Shown piece by piece: positions 19,801 to 29,746 of a stretch of 64,000 bases of DNA. Where the stretch lies: NCBI GenBank assembly GCA_963580455.1, contig OY756965.1, positions 21,426,902 to 21,490,901 of the forward strand. Reading direction: 5' to 3'. Below the pieces are notes generated by a model, which was not told where the DNA came from, did no database searches, and worked only from the letters and a program-made list of their open reading frames with translations. The first letter of the stretch is position 1, and each line of letters opens with the position of its first letter. The position numbers were made by a program, and so were the translations under genes. The DNA comes from Euonymus europaeus. Its lineage: Eukaryota; Streptophyta; Magnoliopsida; Celastrales; Celastraceae.

Positions 19801-22800
19801 ATACAAAGGATCCTTATTCCCATGACAGATATGGAGATATTCAATGTTGCCTTGATGGCCATCATTAAACTGCTTGTTGAAGTAACCTCTCCAGTCTCCA
19901 TCTCACGTTAAACTTTACGTCCTTAACCAAAACTATCATTTAAATCTTTGATGCATTTCACACGATTTAGCTCCCTAGTTTCCTTTCTCCAGTTTAAGCT
20001 ATCCTACAACATCTTTTACTCCATCTATAATATCTAACTTGTTATATAACCCAATATACGTTTTATGATGTGTCTCTCCTAGAATCTTCTTAGCTTCTTC
20101 CCTGGCTACTTTGTACATTTTGTAACTATCCTCATCCATACTACTGTGTAACTTCCTAGGACATTCTTCTCTTTATCTTAATTGTTTTCTTAACATCCTC
20201 ATTCCACCACCATCTTTCGTTGCCTTTAGGTAGAGTCTTTCGACTGACAAAGTACCACTTTTGCTACTTGTTTGATACAACATTCTTCTCTCCCCACATG
20301 AACTTTGTTTTCCACAACTAAACCCCAATTTTCATTCTTAGGTAATTTCTCCCTAAAAGTCATGTACTTGTCCCTTTTAGATTCCACCACCTAATTTTAT
20401 ATACTCCCATGCCACTCTAATTTTATGTCTATCAGTGCCATTTTACGTTGTGTGATTAGACTCTCCCCCGGAATCACTTTACAATTCTTACAAAGTCTTC
20501 TACCTATTTTCGCATAAGAATGAAATCTATCTAACTAGAGTTATTTATACTCCTACTGGTAATTAAATGTGATTCTCTATTCTTAAATCAGACATCAGAC
20601 ATCTACTAGGTACAAGTCGGGGATCCAACTACAAAAAGACGAGTAGTTTGATACAACATTGCTCCCTTATCTATTTTATAGGCACAAGTTACATGATACA
20701 ACAAAGTCTAAAATAGTTTCCCCGGTCTCATTTCTATCCCAAACTCATACACTCTATGTACACAGTCAAAATTTTCACCATCTCTCATTACATCTACATT
20801 TAGGTCTCTCCTAAAAATATTTTCCCCAACTTGCAATTCCCTGATCAATGTCATCGAGATCCTAAATTGTTTCTTTTATTTTCATATAATCCAATTTGCT
20901 GGGGGTAAGAGAACTTATGACATTAAATATCCCCTTCCCTATTTAGCCATCAAGATCATTTCACTTTTTCTTTTTATCTCTACAACATGTTTTAGTTTGC
21001 TATTTATTACTGTAGGAATTAGGATTATCCATTACTATACCTACACCATTTCTATTTCTATCCATTCCAGTGAACATCAAGTAGAACATAAAAAAGTTAC
21101 CTTGTACTTCATTTGGATCCTCTGGAGGCTAACTTCACTATCCATCACTTCTCTCTTTTTCACTTCTCTCTGTATACAAGGCATAACTGGCAGTGAGAAC
21201 ACAAATAATCTATATTTTTTTTAAAAGACACAAATAATTTATATTACCAAATACAGTTTCTACATGCCTATATAACTTTGACCAAATATAAAAGAAAAAG
21301 AAAACCTTAATTAGAGCCTCAAGAACAGTCTTCGCCTGGTCAAGGTTGCGCCTGACCTGAAAATAGTCAACCGCAGATGGAAATGTCAACATTTTTAGTA
21401 ACTAAAGAAAAGGTGATATGATTACTGCATATCTGTAAGACGACTCTATAAAGTAAAAACTAAACATGTACGATGCAGACATCACATGCATCCTAAGAAG
21501 AACACTTCTGAGAGAGTTGAACAGGAACTCAAAGTTTGATTTGATATATTGATTATTGATGCAAGAAAATCAGAGTTACGCTAAGCAGCTGAGGAACAAT
21601 AAAAGTATGGAAACGAGACAAATAGTCTTTACTCTCTAGAATAGAATAAAAACTGAAATACCATATTAAAAAAAAAAGCTGCATACAAAGAGTCAGAATA
21701 AGGGCTACAATGCCTCCTCTTATCTAAGTCCTAAGTAAACGTAATTACAAAAGAAGACAAACTAGTCACATGACTTCTTTAAAAATAAAAATACTAACCC
21801 TGGACTAAAATAAAGCAAGAAAGTGAATAGAAAATATAAAAATAACTAAACAGGAAATTCTGCTGCTACTTATGCTCCTGCATGGCTGCATCAATTATCC
21901 ATTTGCTGAACTAATAATTATTTGTTTTATTCAGTGGCGGAGCCACATGGGTCTTTTAGGGGGCAATTGCCCCCTCAAAAGAAATATTTTTTCATATAAT
22001 AATATACTTAAATTATATTTTTGCCCCCTTAAATTTTTTTGAATTACTTATTTAGTAATTAACTAATTGTTTTGTTAGTATGTTACTATTGTCTTTTGTA
22101 ACAAAAGATAGTTTTGTATCAGAACACTAAATATGAACTTGATTTCTCGATCTCTATTTTTCGAATTTGTATTCTCGTTCCAGGCTTATACATTAAAGAT
22201 GACTAGTAATTTCCTGATGTTGGTAGTGTTTTTTGGAGTTGTTTCATGTGTTGTAGTTGTTTCTTAAGTTGTGTATTTATTTCTTATACATGACTTGTAT
22301 TTATATAGATGATGATTTTTGACCTAGAAATTAGATAATTTTTTTTATAAATATCACTAAAAAAAAAAATCGGGGGCGCTGCCCCCGAACCCCCACCAAA
22401 CTATCGACCCCCTCTATACACAAAGTTAAGCATTCATTATTACAAAAAAATGAAGTTATGAAGAAGATATATTGTTTTCTTAATTTTTGCCCCCCCAACT
22501 AAAACTTTCTGGCTCCGCCACTGGTTTTATTATTACATTTATTATTGATTTCTTGATATAGCGTCAACATAAAATTTCAAGAAAATGATAGAAAATAAAA
22601 TGAACATCACAGAGGTTTTGATCCAACAATACTACGTAATAACCATGAAACACCAATATAACTCGTGTCGCACACTGTAGGAACATAAGAAGAAAAGAGA
22701 GACTCAATTTTATACCCTTCAGCTTGAGGCATTGGTGATCCAAGTCAAATAAATTGATTTACAATGCCAACACACACTACTTGTTTGTAGATTTAACTTA

Positions 22801-25800
22801 ATAATACTGATACCTCCAGCCCTGATAGTGTATTTACCTCCATATAATTAATCAGAAATTTCCATTATACGACAGGTCAATCTATCATTCAACACTCTAG
22901 TTCTCCATTGACAACTTTTTGTGCCTTACGACTTACAAGCCTTCTTTGAATTATCGCCCATTAATTATTAAATCACTTCACAGATAAATGTTTACAGTTA
23001 AAAACATTTATGGGATGTTAAAAAGACCATGCATATTTTCTCCCACAGACTACTTTCACACTGGACATCACTGCCTGCAGTGTTAGAAAACTGGACAGAC
23101 TGACAGGATGAAGAAACACAGAGAAAAAACGGTTAAACATGAAAAACCAATTGGTGACAATTAAATTGGTTCTTTAAATATCTAACTACCCCATACATTT
23201 ACGTCATTCCTTCTCCCAGATTTGACGTAAGTTGTTTCAAATTACAGTAAGCAATTCAAAAATATTTGAGTTAACATAAAGATTTTATTGGGCTATCTTC
23301 TTTGTAATCCCCCTGATATTTATGTCTATCATTTTTTACCAGAAGTATTTACATATGACAGCAGCAGGATGAACACAGCCAGACCAGTTGACCCAAAACA
23401 AGTCAACTCTTCTAATTGCTGGCCAACAGATGTCTAAAAGATGCTGCTTGCCAAAACTTCAAATAAGAAAGACCTAGAATGAATAGTCAATATGGATTAA
23501 AAAATGAAAATGAAAACAGTTATGACTTAAAACTTTAAAAGAACAGACAGCACGATACAAAAAATGAATGGTACCAAACGAAAACTATTACAGAGAAACA
23601 AGAAATGTTACATGTTTACCGATCACCTCTTACGAATATGCAATAAAAATAAATATTAGCCAAAATTCAGCATGAGTATCCTCCATGGACATTCAATCTG
23701 CAACCATTAGGTTTAGAGTAAGAACGATAATGAATGTACAGAGCTGCACACCTGGCGAAGCTTTTCAAATGACTGTACATTGTTTTCCCGCCTTTGCATC
23801 TGTAGATAAGAACAAAAAGAGCTTAACATACCAATCAACAATATATGCTAGGCTGAAAAATCTGGCAAATTTACCGTCTTGGTAGCATCATTAGCCAGAA
23901 CATGTAATGGACTGTAAATGGAAAAGTATGCCACTTACCCTTCTTGTGTGTAGTCTATGGGCTTTCTCTCTTGGCCTAAACACGTTGAATGGGTTGGTAT
24001 CATTAACTGGTGGAGGAGGCTGCACGAGGGGAAAACGAAAGAATTTTAAGTCAGGTTTGCAAAAACCAGGTCCATAATATGTAGTTGAAGCAAACTGTCT
24101 CATGCGTGCATGAATGCAAGACAATATTAAGGTCACATAAAATAGGGCATTACCACAACGAATATTGTTTCCATACACTGAGAAACACATTTTTGTGATA
24201 GCATTGACTACAAGGTCATTATGAAGCATTCCAAAATATAAAAACTTGTAAGGAACAATTCTAACATGAAGAATTCTTTTTTTTATTATTATTTGTTTTC
24301 CCTGATTAGACTGTTTTTTGAATTCTTTTTAATTGATATTGATTATTGCACGTCTGATATTTTTTGTCTAATTGATTTGTGTGTGATCGAAACTGTCCCC
24401 TGTAAACCAGAATTCATTGTTCTGTAACTGGTGAAAATCATTTATCATGATTAGGTCAAGAACCCTCAATGCCAATCATCAAAGGTATAGGTTCCATACC
24501 ACAAGATGCAACTTGTGCTAAATCTTACTCAAAGAACAACATATAAAATCTCACTTTTAGAAAAGTAGACATGGAAGTTAAATAAAGTCATGGCATGCAT
24601 GCTTCAGTGAGCCAAGTTATTAATGAAAAAGTGAGCCCTCCATAAAAAAGCAATCCAACTATCCAAGTAGATGGAGCTGGAGGACACCTCCCTTTTGGCC
24701 TTAATTGTATTCTGCCATGGAAGCCCCATTTGTGCAGTTACAAGGCCACAGCACTTAAAGCACACAATTAAATGGACAGCATAAGCGGTCACATCTACAC
24801 TAAGGGTGTGTATTATCTGAGTGTAAAGAGGGCAATGGCAAATAGCAATCACTGCTTTAAGGTTGTTTGGCACATGAGTGTGTGTAACTATTAAACCAGA
24901 GTAACAACTGCCACCAAATTGGTTTATAAATGATACCCTAGGAAGATAAGAGTAAAATGGTGCAAGATTGTCACAAGAGTGTAACTATTAACCCAGCGTA
25001 GAAGTAACCCTTAAAATTGGGGTAAATGAAGGGCTTAAAACTTGTTCTATGCATTACAACCTTTTTTTACCCCACCAATTATCCTAGCAAAAGGTCAATT
25101 TTATGCATATCTACCATAGCTAAGTCATATAGAATTATAGATTAGCATTTAATCTCATTCTGAATATAGTTTATTCATTATAGATTAACAGATACCTTTC
25201 TCCAAACAAAGTACGTAACTGTTAAACCTACCCACCCAGACCTTCCAAATCCCAATAACAAACTTTCACTCCTGCAAACCTTAAAGCTGTAAATTTTCAT
25301 CATTTATAGCCTAACTCTCTCCAAAATGCCCTACAGTTGCCTCTACATGAAAATAAGTGTTTGGCGAAGCACTTTGAAAAAAGAAAAAATAATTGGCGAG
25401 CAATCGTACATTTACATAATTCTATTCAGAAGCAACTTCCCAGTATGACCAGATAGGCAAATACTAACCTGCAAACGCCGCAAAATAGGCTTTTGCCACC
25501 TTTCACGCTGATCAAAAGGAAAGAAAAAAAAATCAAATCACATGCATAAAAATTCATCTTATGATATGAAAAATTATCCAAACTATTGGAAGACAAAATC
25601 CATGAGCAAACTAACTAGAGAAACTGTTAGACAGCTTGACAACAACCATTTTCATTGGGTGGTGGAATAGTTTTTCATGTATATCATTAACTCCTGCGAA
25701 TACCATCCAGGCAGGCAGGCATTAAGAAACATATTGTTCCAGCATTAAACAAATGCACATTTAATTGTAACATTATGCAATAAAGCTACACAAAATAATT

Positions 25801-28329
25801 CACTTACAGGACTTGCAATGAGCGCAAGTTTGAAAATATATCATCCAGACATGCATATGTACCTATGAGATCCTTGAATCTAAGTACACAAGGAACCAAA
25901 AGTCTGAAATGCCAATCATGTGTCTTGTGAGGAACTTCAACGACTACCTAACCTAAGTTTTTTCCCCATGGTTCCCTAAAGATATCTAATTATTTAAGAA
26001 AGATTCAATTCTCGAACCCTTTCAAATGAACAAATATTTCCCTACCAAAAATAAGCTCATACTAAGATTTTTAGTAAGTGATACAGTCAAATTCAATTGT
26101 ACAATCAATTAAAAAAAGTATCCAACTTGAAAAGGAGCTCGATTCTAACTCCTAATCCTGGACTTATTTTCTAAGATAACAAACATGATTAAATTTAAAC
26201 TAAATTAACAGAGTTCATACCAAAGTTATTCAGAAAATGATCTCACCAGCAACACAAATATGCCTATGCTTTAAATAAAAAGTACACAATGTAACTATGT
26301 GGATGGCAAGATTAGTCAACAAGGCTACACATTTTTTATTTCTCAAGGTTTCTTTCTTTTTCCATTGCATGCCCAAAAGAACTAAAGTGGTGTTTTGCAT
26401 CCTTGGTTGTATATAAGCATGTATCAACACCATAAAAAAAAAAAAAAGAGAGTAAACAACATCTGCGCACAAGGCTTCCACGGTGGATGAGATCGGGGAC
26501 AAGCTAAATGTACGCAGACCTTACACCACATAATATGTGGAGAGGTTGTTTCCAAGAATAAATTTGTGATCTCTAGATTGCATCCTTACAACTATACCAT
26601 TGGGCAACATTTATCAACTCCATAAAAATAAACAATAAAAACATGTATCAACTCAAGCATGGATTTATTCCATATTTTGCATTCTCCACTGCCACTATTT
26701 AAAGGATCTTATGCAATATCATAGGCGTATGGTACACAAAACTCCACTAAACCAAGCTACACACTATACATTCAGGAGATTCATGTTGTAATGGAACAAG
26801 GAATGCATCTCTAATTTTTCTTGCTCACTGAACATAACTCTTTTAGGTGTCAAGAGAAAACAATAAATTAATTATAAATTCTTCCAATTACTTTTTAAAA
26901 TATCAAAGTATGTACTATATATTTTCAAACACAAATTTACATCACTCTTACAACCAAGGAAGTCAATATTCTCATACTTTCATGAAACTTTCTTCAATAT
27001 GCCATGTAATCCATACCTTTTCTTTCCAATAGTTAAAGACAGCCTGGAAAACTGCATATCGAATGGACTGAGCCTGGAGGGCCTGGCATTGAAAGGAAAA
27101 GAAGAAAATTAAGATTAATGCCAGCCAGTACATCTATTTCAAATGCTTAAGAGATAGCATCTTGCAGGGAAAGCAACAAAATAAAGAGATAATGAACAAT
27201 AGGGCATATATTTCTCCAATCTAAATATAATAGAATCAAAGAGCTAATTTATTTGCATTTCTTAAATTCAACAAGCAAAACATATAACTTCAGTTCAGAA
27301 AAGGCATCTAATAAAAAAAACAAAGGGCAAAGAAATCCTTCCAGTCATCATGAGCAGCTAAATAATTCTTCTATACTATATGTTTCAACAACAAAGCAAG
27401 AACACATTTTGTCCTGCTTTCCAATTCAGCATGAAAGTTATACCTTCTTAAATGCACTTCATAAAGGGTAAGAATTAGAACTAACACCAAAAAGGCACAA
27501 CGTTCAAACCTAATACTCACCTCGACTGCCCCATCAAATTGCAGTAGAACGGGAATAGGCGAACCAATTGTAGGTGTTATAATTCCAGCTCTTTCACGAG
27601 CCTTATGATCCAAGACCTCCAACTTGAAAATAAGAATCTCAAGCCTACATTACATAGATGGCAAGGAAATAAATATTAACATACCGGGGTCATTAACACA
27701 TTCTGACCAGAAAAGGAGAACACCGTAGTACTAAGTAGGGTCAAAACGAAAGGAAGAAAGCAATTACTTCTCAGGGTTAAGAATCTTTTTATCGTGGTTG
27801 AATTCATGAAGCCAATCCTCATCCTCATTGTCGAGGTCATATTCAACAAATTCTCCAATCTCAGCGCGAGCTGCATTCAAGCAAGTATAACAGTTAAAAT
27901 CAAGAGATAGCAACAATGTGCAAGGAAAAAGTAGGAAAGGTTGGTACCTCCCCGTGCACGTAGATAAGAAGTAGGTTGAGAGAATGTGCGTGAATAGTCT
28001 CTCTCATAGGTATCCACCACCACATACTGAGGTGTTGGTATCTCGTTATCCAATTTCTTGCTCGGAACATGATGAACCTATTACACCAAATCAACAGTTC
28101 CATTATTTCCAACCTAAAACAAGTTACTGAACAAAAAAATCATCACATGGCATTCAATTCAATGTTTAGATACCTCATTATCGGTCTCAGCAGCGGCGAT
28201 ACGGAGGAGGAAGTGTGAATTGCGGGTAGAAGTAGGAGTCTCATCGTCTTCAATGTCCTTCAATGACTTCACAATTGGCAGCTTCTTGTGTATGTCCAGA
28301 GGCCGTGGCCTAAACGACAGCCTACTCAT
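16840..28329 (-). CDS. EPL1-like: Enhancer of Polycomb-like protein (EPL1 type)
   Basis: Homologue of the EPL1 scaffold subunit of NuA4-type histone acetyltransferase complexes; acts in the nucleus. I read 12 exons: 28329-28174, 28077-27948, 27870-27768, 27644-27521, 27082-27017, 25507-25469, 24019-23939, 23799-23752, 21356-21306, 21169-21101, 18148-17903, 17091-16840. All phases join, giving 1,365 nt or 454 aa, the usual size of the plant family. The N-terminus MSRLSFRPRPLDIHKKLPIV and the following TPTSTRN mark the EPcA domain (about 1-170, including VLDHKARERAG). Residues 230-290 (NVFRPREKAHRLHTRR, then a charged helical stretch) form the EPcB-like/coiled-coil part. The C-terminus contains DPLEPVLLFTKPL. 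I chose the ATG at 28329 because the conserved MSRLSFRP begins there and no upstream ATG is in frame. One oddity is REVKKREV in exon 10 where the family as I recall it has REEKKR. The intron between exons 10 and 11 carries an RTE LINE, and that between exons 8 and 9 a hAT element. Confidence 0.95.
18430..20970 (-). mobile_element. degenerate RTE-type LINE in an EPL1-like intron
   Basis: The minus strand, from about 20830 down, encodes broken fragments in the right order for an RTE-clade LINE: an endonuclease-like RDLNVDVMRDGENFDCVHR (about 20820), a linker with MWGE...CIKQVAKVVL and WWWNEDVKKTIK (about 20310-20180), YKVAREEAKKILGE (about 20110), RT palm A as VFMDLKKKYDVV (about 19165), RT following blocks with DELT, HIQFEVP and a mutated FADD box reading FCDNI (about 18940-18880), and a C-terminal RIKNGW ... 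ILCDRGIPLRLK (about 18640-18560). There are many stops and frameshifts, and the catalytic box is lost. It lies in the same orientation as the host gene, in the intron between exons at 21169-21101 and 18148-17903. Ends are approximate and no target-site duplication was found. Confidence 0.85.
21932..22523. mobile_element. non-autonomous hAT element (MITE), 592 bp
   Basis: The element begins CAGTGGCGGAGCCA (21932) and ends with the perfect inverse TGGCTCCGCCACTG (22510-22523). It is flanked by a perfect 8-bp direct repeat GTTTTATT (21924-21931 and 22524-22531). The 8-bp duplication and the CAGTGGCGG-type terminal repeat are hallmarks of the hAT superfamily. There is no transposase frame. Inside, subterminal G- and C-rich runs (GGGGGCAATTGCCCCC near the left, GGGGGCGCTGCCCCC near 22373) are themselves palindromic and could serve as transposase sites. 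It lies in the EPL1-like intron between exons at 23799-23752 and 21356-21306. The perfect duplication suggests fairly recent insertion. Confidence 0.93.
26453..26612 (+). mobile_element. SINE-like copy 2
   Basis: It contains GTAAACAACATCTGCGCACA, AAGGCTTCCACGGTGGAT, a GGGGACAAG segment, TGTACGCAGACCTTAC and GGAGAGGTTGTTTCC in the order of the Au-SINE-like family. An A-run with GAGAG precedes it at about 26430-26450. It sits in the EPL1-like intron between exons at 27082-27017 and 25507-25469. It is better preserved than the copy at about 16425, but too diverged to set ends. Confidence 0.6.
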
Positions 28330-28404
28330 TCTGTCTCTATCTCTCAAGTGACTGCTTCCAATCTCATTCAATCTCGATGAAACTACCACTCCCCTGTTCG
28401 AATT

Positions 28405-28413
28405 CTAGGGTTT
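28405..28413 (+). promoter_or_regulatory. telo-box upstream of the EPL1-like gene
   Basis: CTAGGGTTT on the plus strand (AAACCCTAG on the gene strand) lies about 75 bp upstream of the EPL1-like start codon, in the probable 5' UTR. It matches the telo-box found near plant housekeeping transcription starts. Confidence 0.6.
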
Positions 28414-29746
28414 CGGTTGGTTGGAGAATTTGAATTGTTTTCTCTAGTTTCCTCTTCTACCACACATACAAAAGGAGGTTATACGAAGCTGCGAAGAGAG
28501 ATGAGAGAGATTCTATTCTTTGTTTTTCAGCTCAGTCGCTTAATATGTCAGCTTGAGAGAGAAGGAAAAATGGAAGAGGGAAGGAGATGTTCGATAACAT
28601 GCTTCGAATTGCTCTCTGCTACTGCGCCAGCAACAGCTGTTTATTGGGCCGGGCTCCTTGCATTATTCTTTGGGCCCAAATTCCTTACTGAGCAAAATCC
28701 ACAAACCCCTGAATTATTGGTCAAACGTCAAAAAAATACACCGCAGAACTTCGAAATTTCAATTAGAATCCCTCAAATTATCATATATTAACAAAACAGC
28801 CCCTCGCACGTATTTTCTAACTGAAAATTGACAGCATATTTTTCTGGAGCGCTTATTAGACTCGCCAAAACTTTTGAGGGTGACAAGAATCACAAAATTA
28901 TATTTGAATTATCAAATTTATTTGATTCGGATTAAATCAGGCATGACAATAAATGAAACTGAAAATGAGATTGCTTGAAAAGGCCAGTTAATTAGGAATT
29001 CCAGCCAATATTAAAAATAACATTTATATTTTAGAAACTTGTTAATCTTATTTGAAATTTCTTTTTTATTTTTGTAATATATTTTTTTGTCAACTGTGAG
29101 AGTCAAAACCAACTTTTAAAAAATCACATTCCACGATCAACATGTCATAACTGCATAAGACAAAGTTTAGATTTCTATTTTTAATTATTAAGATTTGATC
29201 TTTAATGCAACTAAACGTGATGTTCTAGCGAACGAGAGAGACAGATAGAAAGACGACGCCTAGGACGTTACTTTTTCTTCTGGTGCCCCGTTTATTCCAT
29301 GCGTTTGAGAATCCTCTCTCCCTCTCTCTTTACATAAAACAGTTGTGGGTGATGCTTGTTCTTTTTTATGGATATTAATTTTTTCTGCAATTCTCTTTTT
29401 GGGTATGCAGTTCCTCTCGTATATTGCGAAAGCCTAAATTGAAATGGGTGTTTCCCTTTCGGTGTTTATTACTTTTTAAGAAATTGCTTTGGGATCAATT
29501 TGGGTGGCGGATGGGTATTCTTATCATTAGGCATAAACATTTGTGTTTTGATATACATGTTTCGCTGATTTTTGGGTCTGTGTTGTTTGATTCGTTTTAT
29601 TTTAGTGGGATCAAGATGACTTATTTTTTATGATCTGTATCCAGAGCTATCTTCAATCTCTAATATGTTTATTATTTTGATTTGGAGTTCTGGTGTTGTT
29701 TAATTGATTGTGTTCATGTTCATGTTTGTTATTTTTGATAGCATAG
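28414..29746. promoter_or_regulatory. divergent intergenic region between EPL1-like and CHUP1-like loci
   Basis: The EPL1-like gene (minus) and the CHUP1-like locus (plus) diverge from here, so the region should hold both promoters. A CT-rich stretch (29315-29333, CTCTCTCCCTCTCTCT) is typical of plant core promoters or 5' UTRs and probably belongs to the plus-strand locus. A likely leader intron for that locus ends at the AG just before the ATG at 29747. No coding frame I recognise. Confidence 0.45.

Noticed and set aside
24840..25090. Possible MITE with GTGTAACTATTAA-type repeats in an EPL1-like intron
   Set aside because: The repeated words are direct rather than inverted, and I could not find matching termini or a target duplication.
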